Shown: positions 37,252 to 46,227 of the stretch, piece after piece
Position numbering within the stretch: position 1 is the first letter of the stretch
Layout: each line of letters opens with the position of its first letter
NCBI GenBank assembly: GCA_018814825.1
Contig: JAHIYJ010000021.1
Coordinates: forward strand, 1 to 51,437
DNA from: Candidatus Omnitrophota bacterium
GTDB taxonomy: Bacteria > Omnitrophota > Gorgyraeia > Gorgyraeales > Gorgyraeaceae
Direction: 5' to 3'
DNA length: 51,437 nt
The notes under the pieces: model-generated
The model's input: only the letters and a program-made list of their open reading frames with translations
What the model was told of the DNA's origin: nothing
The model's database searches: none
Made by a program: the position numbers and the translations under genes

Positions 37252-37644
37252 ATGTCAGGAAGAAAACAACCTTACAGCATCAATAAAGTAATGGCCCTGC
37301 TGAGCGTATTCGATAAAGACAAAAGATACGATCCTGAGGCTTATTCCTTCGTAATGTCCGCGCTAGGATTTACGACTAAGAAACTCGAGAGAAAAGGCCA
37401 TGTCTCCGGAGGAGAGCTCCTCGAGGGGATCAGGGAATACGCCCTTGAAGAATTCGGTCCCATGGCCAGGCTTGTCCTTGAGCACTGGGGAGTCAAGAAG
37501 ACAGACGATTTCGGGGAGATAGTATTTGTCATGATAAACGCGGGTATTCTCGGCAAGACCGAAAAAGACACAAAGAAAGATTTCGCCGACAGATTCGACT
37601 TCAAAAACACGTTTGACAAAGGCTGCAGATACACCATTCATTAA
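37252..37644 (+). CDS. Minf_1886/TIGR04138-like conserved protein
   Basis: Y(D)PEAYSFVMSALGFT, HVSGGELLEGIREYALEEFGPMARLVLEHWGVKKTDDFGEIVFVMINAGIL. Confidence 0.85.
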   Translation: MSGRKQPYSINKVMALLSVFDKDKRYDPEAYSFVMSALGFTTKKLERKGHVSGGELLEGIREYALEEFGPMARLVLEHWGVKKTDDFGEIVFVMINAGILGKTEKDTKKDFADRFDFKNTFDKGCRYTIH

Positions 37645-37717
37645 TCCTTCCTAAGCATTCCTTTTGTAAAAATTTTTCTTGTTTTCTTTTTGGATTTGTA
37701 TTAAAATACAAACTAGG

Positions 37718-38461
37718 ATGAGAAAAATTATATGTCTTTTTTTATTTTCCCTGCTCGCGTGCCAGATATCCGGCTTCTCCGAAGAGATAGAGATAAATTC
37801 CACCGTATTTATCGCGAATACTGACCAGGATTTCTTTGTGATAAAGGCCGGTGAGGACGATGGGGTGGAAATAGGGGACGGCCTGATAGTCCATAGGGGA
37901 GGAAAGAAGATAGCCGAAGCGTATATTATCGAAGTCAGACCCGACGTCTCAGCCGCGGAAATACTGGAAGCTGAAAGCGGCGAAGAAATACGGGAAAACG
38001 ACGAGATATTAATCGTCAAAAGGACCGAGGCTTATACTGCGGAAGAGGACGCCGGCGTATCACATATCCTATCAGAGGCAATTATCGGGGGAGATACCAT
38101 AAGCCTGGAAATATACAATACCAAAAATTCTGTTTTTTCCTATGCGGGCATGATCCTCAGGGAAAACGGGTTTTCGGTGATCTCGTCGAACAGGGCGGAC
38201 GGCCTGATACTCGCTAGTAAACCCATAGAGCTCTCAGTGTTAAAAGAGCTGTGGGCCGACGCGAGAGCAGCTATAGGCCACAGCCTCATTACCTCATTCG
38301 AGATAAAAGACGAGGGCCGCTCGTCTCTATTGACAGCCTCGTCCTTCAAAGAGCATTTTCAAAAAAGAAAATACGTAAAGCAGCCCGTAAAGAGAGACTC
38401 GAAATATTACAACGAGATCATCGATGTGGCCTCGCAAATAAAAGAACGTTCAGAACGTTGA
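37718..38461 (+). CDS. Secreted protein, FlgT C-terminal-like barrel (tentative)
   Basis: Signal peptide MRKIICLFLFSLLACQISG; FFVIKAGEDDGVEIGDGLIVHRGGKKIAEAYIIEVRPDVSAAEIL. Confidence 0.6.
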   Translation: MRKIICLFLFSLLACQISGFSEEIEINSTVFIANTDQDFFVIKAGEDDGVEIGDGLIVHRGGKKIAEAYIIEVRPDVSAAEILEAESGEEIRENDEILIVKRTEAYTAEEDAGVSHILSEAIIGGDTISLEIYNTKNSVFSYAGMILRENGFSVISSNRADGLILASKPIELSVLKELWADARAAIGHSLITSFEIKDEGRSSLLTASSFKEHFQKRKYVKQPVKRDSKYYNEIIDVASQIKERSER

Positions 38462-39120
38462 AAAAGGCGAAAAAAACCGAAAAGTTATTAAGGATATATG
38501 AACTGTTATTTGAAAAATTCGGGCCCAGACACTGGTGGCCTGGCGACACCAGGCTGGAAATAATAGTGGGAGCGATACTGACCCAGAACACGGCCTGGTC
38601 AAACGTCGAGAAAGCAATAGTTAACCTGAAAAAGGAAAAGGCGCTTAATGCGCGCCGGCTTTCAGGTATTTCTGAAAAAAGGCTTTCTACGCTCATAAAA
38701 CCAGCCGGATATTTTAACGTAAAGGCCCGAAGGCTAAAGAACTTTTTGAGTTTCCTAAACCTGTCTTATGGCGGGAGTCTGGACAGGATGTTCAAGACAG
38801 ACACCTGGGAACTCAGGGAGCAGTTATTAAAAGTAAGCGGTATAGGCCCTGAGACGGCTGACAGTATCCTGCTCTACGCCGGTCATAAACCTGTGTTTGT
38901 GGTCGATGCCTATACAAAAAGAGTCTTTTCGAGGCACGGTTTTATAAATGACAGCGCCGCGTACGAGGAAGTGCAGGGCCTGTTAATGAAAAACCTGCCG
39001 GCGGAAGAAAAACTATTCAATGAGTTTCACGCGCTGATAGTTGAGCTGGGCAAAAATATATGCAGGCCCGCAAAACCATTATGCCACGAATGTCCAATAC
39101 GGAGGATTAAAAATGGCTGA
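38458..39120 (+). CDS. Endonuclease III-related HhH-GPD protein (COG2231-like)
   Basis: EIIVGAILTQNTAWSNVEKA; VSGIGPETADSILLYAGHKPVFVVDAYTKR; TTG start overlapping upstream TGA. Confidence 0.85.
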   Translation: MKKAKKTEKLLRIYELLFEKFGPRHWWPGDTRLEIIVGAILTQNTAWSNVEKAIVNLKKEKALNARRLSGISEKRLSTLIKPAGYFNVKARRLKNFLSFLNLSYGGSLDRMFKTDTWELREQLLKVSGIGPETADSILLYAGHKPVFVVDAYTKRVFSRHGFINDSAAYEEVQGLLMKNLPAEEKLFNEFHALIVELGKNICRPAKPLCHECPIRRIKNG

Positions 39121-39328
39121 GGAAACAAAAGAAGCGGCTAAAAAAGCCCCTGTCGAGAAACCTACTAACTGTGTAAAATGCAATAAGAGGCTGCAGAAAA
39201 AGCGCTGGTATTACAGGAACGGCGGTTATTACTGCGGTAAGAGATGCTGGAAGCTGGCGAGCCAGGCTGCCGCCAAAAAGGAAGCCGAAGCTAAAAAAGA
39301 GGCGGAAACCAAGAAAAAGGGATCCTAA
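39113..39328 (+). CDS. Small zinc-binding protein with Lys/Ala/Glu-rich tail
   Basis: CVKCNKRLQKKRWYYRNGGYYCGKRCWK followed by AAKKEAEAKKEAETKKKGS. Confidence 0.7.
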   Translation: MAEETKEAAKKAPVEKPTNCVKCNKRLQKKRWYYRNGGYYCGKRCWKLASQAAAKKEAEAKKEAETKKKGS

Positions 39329-39334
39329 AGTATC

Positions 39335-39721
39335 ATGATAAAAGAACGTCGCAAACACCTGCGGGCAAAAAAACAGCTTCCTCTTAAGATAGCGGACAAG
39401 TCTTTTGACGTTATCACCGAGACAGTAGACATCAGCCCGTCAGGCATATACTGCAGGATTACGAGGCTCCTGCCTGTGATGTCGAAGATAGAAGTGATAA
39501 TGCTGGTCCCTGTAAAAGGTAATGGCAGGTATACGAAAAAGATAAGGGCCAGAGGAGTGGTCGTAAGGTCGGAACCGGTGATACTGGAAAACACTGACAG
39601 GGCGCATTACAACGTAGCCATATTTTTCACCGACATATCCAAAAAAGACCAGAAAGCCGTTGAGGCCTATGTCTCATCAGGTAACGCGGACCAGCCGGAA
39701 TTACAGATAATAAAAAATTAA
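39335..39721 (+). CDS. PilZ-domain protein 3
   Basis: RKHLR and DISPSG motifs. Confidence 0.85.
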   Translation: MIKERRKHLRAKKQLPLKIADKSFDVITETVDISPSGIYCRITRLLPVMSKIEVIMLVPVKGNGRYTKKIRARGVVVRSEPVILENTDRAHYNVAIFFTDISKKDQKAVEAYVSSGNADQPELQIIKN

Positions 39722-39766
39722 AGTAAGGAAGGAACTTTTAAGAAAGATAGGGTATAAGTTTTAACT

Positions 39767-40312
39767 ATGGGAAAGCCAGGGAGACCTAAGCAGGTAAAAT
39801 TAATAATCGGATTGCTCGCGAAAAACAAAAAACTCCTCAATGAAATCGAGGAGTTTTTTGTTAAGGAATTCGGCGACATAGATTACAGAAGCAAGGACAT
39901 ACCTTTCGATTATACGGACTATTACAAAAAGGAAATGGGCCAGCCGATCACTAGAAGGTTCATATCTTTTAAGAGACTCATCTCTCCGGGCTATATCGCG
40001 AATGCCAAGACAATAACAAACTCCCTTGAGAAAAAAACCTCGACTAAAAAAAATGGTGAAGTAAAACGCTCCGTCAATATAGATCCGGGGTATATATCCG
40101 ACTCGAAACTGGTGCTTGCCACGACAAAGGACTATTTTCACAGGATTTATCTTAAAAAAGGCATCTGCGCGGAAGTGACGCTCGCGTGGCAGAAGGGCGG
40201 ATTCAGGCCTTTTGAATGGACGTATCCTGACTACAGGTCAACCGAATACGCGGCTATACTGAAAAAAATAAGAAACTCCTATATGAAGGAAAGGAACCAT
40301 GTTGCAGGATAA
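39767..40312 (+). CDS. DUF4416 family protein
   Basis: KQVKLIIGLL...DYYKKEMGQPITRRFISFKRLI...RSVNIDPGYISDSKLVLATTKDYFHRIYL. Confidence 0.85.
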   Translation: MGKPGRPKQVKLIIGLLAKNKKLLNEIEEFFVKEFGDIDYRSKDIPFDYTDYYKKEMGQPITRRFISFKRLISPGYIANAKTITNSLEKKTSTKKNGEVKRSVNIDPGYISDSKLVLATTKDYFHRIYLKKGICAEVTLAWQKGGFRPFEWTYPDYRSTEYAAILKKIRNSYMKERNHVAG

Positions 40313-41408
40313 GGCAAAAGCATACTCAAGGCAAAAACATCGCCTCGCGATAGCCGGGCTGATCCTGCCACCTGTTATCCTATCCGTCTTCCTGGCTTCA
40401 GGGCTCTCTTCTTATATAAAAAACATGTCCATGGCCATCCCGGCCAATGATTATCTAAGCCTTGTCATTTTCTCTCTCCTGACAGGGGCCGCTTACTACG
40501 CGGTTAACCTGCCTTTGAAGTATTACTCGGGGTTCACGCTGGAACACAAGTACGGCCTCTCAAATCAAACCCAAAAAGACTGGATCAAAAGAGAGGCGAA
40601 AAAGTCTGTCATATCCTTTATTATAAGCATGCCGGTCGTCATCTCGGTTTACTCGTTTATAAGGCACTGGCCGCTCCACTGGTGGCTCCTTACAGCCGCG
40701 CTGTGGTTTTTTATCTCTGTCCTGCTGGCCAAATTCGCGCCTTTATTAATCGTGCCGCTTTTCTATAAATACTCCCCCATAAAAGACTCATCCCTGAAGG
40801 ACAAGCTGGTCCGCCTTGCCGCCAGGGCCGGGTTCAGAGCTGAAGGCGTATACGAGATAGACATAAGCAGGGACACAAAAAAGGCCAATGCCGCGGTCAT
40901 AGGGCTGGGGAAACAGAAAAGGATAGTATTGTGCGACACCTTGCTGCGAAACTTTACTGAGCCTGAGATAGAAGCTGTAATGGCCCATGAACTCGGCCAC
41001 CACAAAAAACAGCATAATCTCAAGTTTATCATCTTCGGCGGCGTCTCTATCCTCGCAACATTTTTCATAACCAACCTGCTATTTCTAAAATTACACGGGG
41101 TTTTCTGGAATGACCTCTTATTGAGTGGCTTTGAGTCGCTCGTCCTTATTTACGCTATTATCGCGGCGCTGAACATAATCAGCCTGCCTTTACAGAACAT
41201 GTTCTCAAGGAAGCTGGAAAAAGAGGCGGACCAGTTCGCGCTTGAGACCACGGGCGATAAGGACGCCTTCATATCCACCATGAAAAAACTCGCTAGCCAG
41301 AACCTGGCGGACACGGCCCCGGGCAGATTCTGTGAGATAGTGCTGTACAGCCATCCGCCGATATCAAGGAGAATTTCTTTTGCAGAATCATTCCAAAGAA
41401 AAAAGTAA
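40299..41408 (+). CDS. M48 family metallopeptidase (STE24/CAAX-protease-like)
   Basis: VMAHELGHHKKQHN, multi-TM, EKEADQFAL. Confidence 0.94.
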   Translation: MLQDKAKAYSRQKHRLAIAGLILPPVILSVFLASGLSSYIKNMSMAIPANDYLSLVIFSLLTGAAYYAVNLPLKYYSGFTLEHKYGLSNQTQKDWIKREAKKSVISFIISMPVVISVYSFIRHWPLHWWLLTAALWFFISVLLAKFAPLLIVPLFYKYSPIKDSSLKDKLVRLAARAGFRAEGVYEIDISRDTKKANAAVIGLGKQKRIVLCDTLLRNFTEPEIEAVMAHELGHHKKQHNLKFIIFGGVSILATFFITNLLFLKLHGVFWNDLLLSGFESLVLIYAIIAALNIISLPLQNMFSRKLEKEADQFALETTGDKDAFISTMKKLASQNLADTAPGRFCEIVLYSHPPISRRISFAESFQRKK

Positions 41409-42456
41409 GGTATATATCAGGAGGATCAGCGATTGGTCATCGGCGGAGGCCGTAAGCGAGGCCCTCGCGTCAGTATGGCTTAAAATGGACGGGAACAGCC
41501 TTGTGAAAAAAGATGACTTCCTGGGCATCAAACTGACTTTCGGCGAAGAAGGGGCGTCCGGATACATAAAATCAGGCTGGCTCAAGGGGCTCACGGCATT
41601 ACTGAGGGAGAAGACAGAGAATCTCTTTACAATAGAGACGAATACGCTCTACAGGGAGAAGAGATCCAACGCTGTCGGCCACCTGCAGGTGGCGTACGCC
41701 CATGGATACGGCATAAGCCAATCCGGCATGCCCGTGATAATAGCGGATGGCTTGCACGGCAGAAACAGCCAGAACATAGCCATAAGGGCGGAACATTTCG
41801 AAAACGTCAAGATCGCCAAGGCTGTATGCGAGACAGATTTCCTTTTATGCCTTTCCCACGCCACAGGACATTGCCAGACAGGTCTGGCGGCCGCTCTTAA
41901 GAACCTGGGCATGGGCTGTGCGGCCCGCGCCGGGAAACTAGCCCAGCACTCAAAGACCCTGCCGGAGATAACAGTCGCTAAGTGCATAGGCTGCGGGGAA
42001 TGCATGAAGATATGCCCGGCCAACGCAATAGGGATCAAAAAGAAAAAGGCCATACTGGTCAAGGAAAGGTGTATCGGCTGCGGGGAATGCACGGTAATAT
42101 GCAGGTCCGGCGCCATAGAAATTAAATATGACGAAAACGCTATAAAGCTGCAGGAAAAAATGGTAGAATATGCTTTAGGGGTAAAAGAGGCCCTTGGGTC
42201 AAGGCTGGCTTGCCTGAACCTTTTGTACGGCGTTACGAAAAACTGCGACTGCATGTCAAAAGGCGAAGAACCCATAGTGCCCGACATCGGTATCCTGGGC
42301 AGCTTGGACCCTGTGGCAATAGACAAGGCGACTCTAGACCTCTTAGGCGAAAACACCTTAAAGGGTATATACCCTGAGATCGACCTGGAAGCCCAGATAA
42401 GGCACGCGGAAAAAATAAAGCTAGGACTTTCCGATTACGAACTTATAGAGTTATAG
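41380..42456 (+). CDS. DUF362 protein with 2x[4Fe-4S] ferredoxin domain
   Basis: CIGCGECMKICPANAIGI and CIGCGECTVICRSGAIEI; TTG start likely. Confidence 0.92.
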   Translation: MQNHSKEKSKVYIRRISDWSSAEAVSEALASVWLKMDGNSLVKKDDFLGIKLTFGEEGASGYIKSGWLKGLTALLREKTENLFTIETNTLYREKRSNAVGHLQVAYAHGYGISQSGMPVIIADGLHGRNSQNIAIRAEHFENVKIAKAVCETDFLLCLSHATGHCQTGLAAALKNLGMGCAARAGKLAQHSKTLPEITVAKCIGCGECMKICPANAIGIKKKKAILVKERCIGCGECTVICRSGAIEIKYDENAIKLQEKMVEYALGVKEALGSRLACLNLLYGVTKNCDCMSKGEEPIVPDIGILGSLDPVAIDKATLDLLGENTLKGIYPEIDLEAQIRHAEKIKLGLSDYELIEL

Positions 42457-42458
42457 CC

Positions 42459-42932
42459 ATGTATCTGATCTATACTTTGGTCCTGATGGTGCTCCTGGTA
42501 ATACTGTTACTCCTTTTCGATGAGGAAAGGAGATTCAGAAATAGCATAACGCATGGGCTCGCGAGTAAATTCTGGATATTGAGGGAGAGGAGACGTTTTG
42601 TAAGGTTTAAGGAAGAGATGAAGATACGCTATGCCTTCAAAATAAACCCCTCTACTGTACTTGAATCAAAGACAGCGGACGTGTCAAGAAAAGGCCTCTG
42701 TATCGTCACCTATGAAAAGCTCAAAAAGAACACGGCTATGGACATGGATATAGAGGTGCCCGGCTTCTCAAAGCCTATACACATGGCCGGACAGGTCATG
42801 TGGACAAAAGAGCTCAAGGCATTTGACGAAAAAGGAAGGCGTCTTTTCTACGCCGGCATAAAGTTTTTTAAGATAAGCCCTGAACATGAAGCTGTATTTT
42901 TGGCGCATCTGAATAACCTGAAGCCATATTGA
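42459..42932 (+). CDS. PilZ-domain protein 4, membrane-anchored
   Basis: N-terminal TM helix; RRFVR and DVSRKG motifs. Confidence 0.85.
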   Translation: MYLIYTLVLMVLLVILLLLFDEERRFRNSITHGLASKFWILRERRRFVRFKEEMKIRYAFKINPSTVLESKTADVSRKGLCIVTYEKLKKNTAMDMDIEVPGFSKPIHMAGQVMWTKELKAFDEKGRRLFYAGIKFFKISPEHEAVFLAHLNNLKPY

Positions 42933-42946
42933 GGCAGCGTTCTCTT

Positions 42947-43717
42947 ATGGAAATAACCCTGATAGGCACTGGAACAGGAACACCGTCCATACGCAGGAAC
43001 CCGGCGTGTGTGTTGTTCAGGCTCGGCGACAAAAACGCGGTTTTTGACAGCGGTCCGGGCACGCTCAGGAGCCTTTTGTCAACGGGCGTGGAGCATAAAA
43101 ATATAGACCTTCTATTTTATACCCACCTGCACCTGGACCATATCTCGGATTTCTCGGTAATCCTTTTCGCCGCGAAAATACCCCCTGAAATAAGAAAAAA
43201 CCCTCTCTATGTCTACGGCCCCACAGGCCTGAAAGACTACCATAAGAAAATAAAAGCTCTCTATGGGGACACGCTCTCCGCGGATTCATATAAACTTATC
43301 CTTGAAGAGATAGAAAATAAAGAACTGGGCATCGAAGGTTTTACGATCCTGACAAAAACCCTGGAGCACCACGGTGGAGGCATGGGCTACAGGATAACCG
43401 CGCCGGGCGGGAAAATAGCTGTCTATACAGGCGATACGGATTATTGCGAGGCCGCGGTGGAGCTCTCCAGAGACGCCGACATCCTGATAGCCGAGTGCTC
43501 CTTCCCTGAGGAAATGAAAATGAAAGGCCACCTGACGCCTGAAAGCGCTGCCAGGATCGCGAACGAAGCAGGAGTTAAAAAACTAGTCCTCACGCATATG
43601 TATCCCATTTGCGACAATTACGACCTGGTCTCCGCCTGCGAGAAGGCCTTCAAAGGAGAGATTATTGTCGGAGAAGACCGGATGAAATTCGAACTGAAAC
43701 AGGAGGTCCTGCTGTGA
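42947..43717 (+). CDS. RNase Z-like metallo-beta-lactamase-fold hydrolase
   Basis: MEITLIGTGTGTPS; FYTHLHLDHISDF; YTGDTDYCEAAVEL; LTHMYP. Confidence 0.92.
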   Translation: MEITLIGTGTGTPSIRRNPACVLFRLGDKNAVFDSGPGTLRSLLSTGVEHKNIDLLFYTHLHLDHISDFSVILFAAKIPPEIRKNPLYVYGPTGLKDYHKKIKALYGDTLSADSYKLILEEIENKELGIEGFTILTKTLEHHGGGMGYRITAPGGKIAVYTGDTDYCEAAVELSRDADILIAECSFPEEMKMKGHLTPESAARIANEAGVKKLVLTHMYPICDNYDLVSACEKAFKGEIIVGEDRMKFELKQEVLL

Positions 43718-44073
43718 TAGAGGAAAGAAGGAGATACTTCAGGTTGGATACTGACATCGGCTTTACCTATAAGATAAAGGACATTTTAACTCCATGGGAG
43801 AAAGCCATAACCAAGAACATAAGCCCGGGCGGCATAAGGGGCCTGGTGGGCCGCTCCATAAAAAAGGGCGACTGGTTGGAGCTGAATATAACCTTGCCTT
43901 CCATGGAAACCCCCATGCCGGCCATAGGGAAGGTCATATGGACAGCGGACGAAAAAGCTGGTAAAATAGACGCTGGTATCAAGTTTGAGGAAATAGAACC
44001 GGAACTGAAAAATAAATTTCTTGAACACATATGCGAACTCATGTTTTCCGAGTTAGAAAGGCTCAGGATGTAA
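43714..44073 (+). CDS. PilZ-domain protein 5
   Basis: GTG start overlapping upstream stop; RRYFR and NISPGG motifs. Confidence 0.85.
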   Translation: MIEERRRYFRLDTDIGFTYKIKDILTPWEKAITKNISPGGIRGLVGRSIKKGDWLELNITLPSMETPMPAIGKVIWTADEKAGKIDAGIKFEEIEPELKNKFLEHICELMFSELERLRM

Positions 44074-44074
44074 T

Positions 44075-44395
44075 ATGATATCTTTCGATGATTTCAAAAA
44101 AATAGGGCTGAAGATCGCGCGGATAAAAGAGGTAAAAGATCATCCTAACGCAGACAAGCTCTATATATTAAAAGTAGACCTGGGCAGTGAGGAGAGAGAA
44201 GTTGTAGCCGGGATAAAAAAGGCTTATTCCCCTGAGGAACTAAAAGGCAGGCTCGTGATCATGGTAGATAACTTGCAGCCAGCCACTATAAGGGGAGTAG
44301 AGAGTAACGGCATGGTGCTGGCCAGCCAGGACGGGGATAAATTGGCCATCCTGAGCCCGGACAAAGATATTTCTCCGGGGTCGATAGTAAAGTAA
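44075..44395 (+). CDS. Stand-alone tRNA-binding domain (MetRS C-terminal/Trbp111-like)
   Basis: DFKKIGLKIARIKEVKDHPNADKLYILKVDLG; NLQPATIRGVESNGMVLAS. Confidence 0.9.
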   Translation: MISFDDFKKIGLKIARIKEVKDHPNADKLYILKVDLGSEEREVVAGIKKAYSPEELKGRLVIMVDNLQPATIRGVESNGMVLASQDGDKLAILSPDKDISPGSIVK

Positions 44396-44937
44396 TGGTC
44401 ATAGGTCTTACTGGCCCAAATGCCTCGGGTAAAGACGAGGCTGCGAGATATCTGAAGGAAAAAGGTTTTGAGTGCCATTCTCTCTCCGACATACTGAGAG
44501 AGGAAGCGGACAGGTCGGGAATAGAGCCTGTGCGGGAAAATCTCATCCGCCTCGGGAATGACATGAGGCGGGAAAAAGGCCCGGCAGTGCTGGCTATCCG
44601 CGCGATAAAAAAACTCTCCGGCGGGAAAAATCATATAGTGGATTCCATCAGGAATCCCGCGGAGATAGAGGCGCTCCGGGGCGTTAAAGGTTTTACGCTT
44701 ATTATAGGAATAGACGCCCCCGCGGAGATCAGGTTTAAAAGGAGCCTTGAGCGTGGAAGGTCCGGAGACGCCCTGACCCTGGAAGAATTTATCGAAAAAG
44801 AGGAAAAGGAAAACAGGTCAAGCGCTGAGAACCAGCAGCTTAAAAAATGTCTCGGGATGGCGGATATAGTGCTAACGAACGACTCCACTGTCAACGAGCT
44901 GCGCAAAAAAATAGATGAAGCAATCAAGAAGGCCTGA
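44395..44937 (+). CDS. P-loop nucleotide kinase-like protein
   Basis: MVIGLTGPNASGKDEAARYLKEKGF; IVDSIRNPAEIEALR. Confidence 0.8.
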   Translation: MVIGLTGPNASGKDEAARYLKEKGFECHSLSDILREEADRSGIEPVRENLIRLGNDMRREKGPAVLAIRAIKKLSGGKNHIVDSIRNPAEIEALRGVKGFTLIIGIDAPAEIRFKRSLERGRSGDALTLEEFIEKEEKENRSSAENQQLKKCLGMADIVLTNDSTVNELRKKIDEAIKKA

Positions 44938-45397
44938 CTGGGACGAGTATTTCTTAAAACTGTCATACCTTGTGGCTGAGCGGTCCACATGCGTAAGGCA
45001 TCATGTGGGAGCCGTGATAGTAAGGAATAAGCGTATACTGACCGCGGGCTACAACGGCGCGGCTAGCGGGGTAAAAGATTGCCTCCAGCTTGGCTGCATG
45101 AGGAACGAAAAAGGCATACCGTCCGGGGAACGCCATGAGATATGCCGGGCGATCCACGCTGAGCAGAACGCGATAATACAGGCGGGCCTGCACGGTATAA
45201 ACATCGCGGACAGCACGGTCTATTGCACTCATTCGCCCTGTATCCTGTGCGCGAAGATGCTGGTGAACTGCAGGATAAAGAGATTTGTCACCAGCGGGAA
45301 ATACTCGGACAATAGCTTCCGACAGCTTTTTAAAGAGGCCGGAGTGGAGTTTAAGGTAATAAAACGGCCGAAACTTAGCATAACAAACCTGGACTGA
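44915..45397 (+). CDS. dCMP deaminase (ComEB-like)
   Basis: RHHVGAVIVRNKRILTAGYNGAASG; CRAIHAEQNAIIQAG; HSPCILCAKML. Confidence 0.95.
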   Translation: MKQSRRPDWDEYFLKLSYLVAERSTCVRHHVGAVIVRNKRILTAGYNGAASGVKDCLQLGCMRNEKGIPSGERHEICRAIHAEQNAIIQAGLHGINIADSTVYCTHSPCILCAKMLVNCRIKRFVTSGKYSDNSFRQLFKEAGVEFKVIKRPKLSITNLD

Positions 45398-45400
45398 GCC

Positions 45401-45757
45401 ATGAGAGAAAAAAGAAAATTCATAAGGTTTAATATCTCGCTGAAGACAATCTACATCCTTCAGAGGGAGCCAAAGGTTGAGAAGATGGGCATTACAAAAG
45501 ACGTCAGCGCGGGCGGCGTACAGCTCTTAACCGAGGAAAAGCTCAATGTAGGCGATAAGATAGGGCTCAAGTTTTTTATACCCGAGGCGTTAAACCCGGC
45601 TCACCTGAACGGGATCGTCCTGTGGTCAAAGCTGGTATCGACCGGGACAAAGCCCTCTTACGGCGCCGGCATAGAATTTATTGACATAGAGGAAGACAAT
45701 AAGAATACTTTTTTAAAATTCCTGTGTGATCTGATGTATAGAAAGATAGGAAAATAG
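45401..45757 (+). CDS. PilZ-domain protein 6
   Basis: RKFIR and DVSAGG motifs. Confidence 0.87.
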   Translation: MREKRKFIRFNISLKTIYILQREPKVEKMGITKDVSAGGVQLLTEEKLNVGDKIGLKFFIPEALNPAHLNGIVLWSKLVSTGTKPSYGAGIEFIDIEEDNKNTFLKFLCDLMYRKIGK

Positions 45758-45773
45758 TCCGAGAGGAGACACA

Positions 45774-46226
45774 ATGGGGGATATCAGTAAAAAAATAGCG
45801 AATGACCTGAAAGAGGCCATAAAAAATAAGTTTGCGGCAAAGACGTCCACCCTTCGCATGGTCACGGCCTCTATCCAGAACCTCCTGATAGAGAAAAAAG
45901 TAACTGAGCTGGAGGACAGCGACTTAATGAAGATACTGGCTAAACAGATAAAACAGCACCAGGACTCCATAGAAAGCTTTAAAAAAGGAGGGAGGGCCGA
46001 CCTGGTGAAAAAAGAGGAAGAAGAGCTCGTGATATTGAAATCATATTTGCCCGAAGGTTTGAGCGAGGAAGAAACAAAAAAAATAGCCCAGAAAGTAATA
46101 ACTGAAACAGGGGCGAGCTCCAAGGCGGACTTCGGCAGGGTCATGAAGGCTGTCATGCAGGAATCAAAAGGCAGGGCGGACGGAAAACTCGTCAGTTCGA
46201 TCGTACAGAGTTTGCTAAAGGGATAA
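45774..46226 (+). CDS. GatB/YqeY family protein
   Basis: KKIANDLKEAIKNKFAAKTSTLRMVTASIQN; EELVILKSYLPEGLSEEE; DFGRVMKAVM. Confidence 0.95.
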   Translation: MGDISKKIANDLKEAIKNKFAAKTSTLRMVTASIQNLLIEKKVTELEDSDLMKILAKQIKQHQDSIESFKKGGRADLVKKEEEELVILKSYLPEGLSEEETKKIAQKVITETGASSKADFGRVMKAVMQESKGRADGKLVSSIVQSLLKG

Positions 46227-46227
46227 A

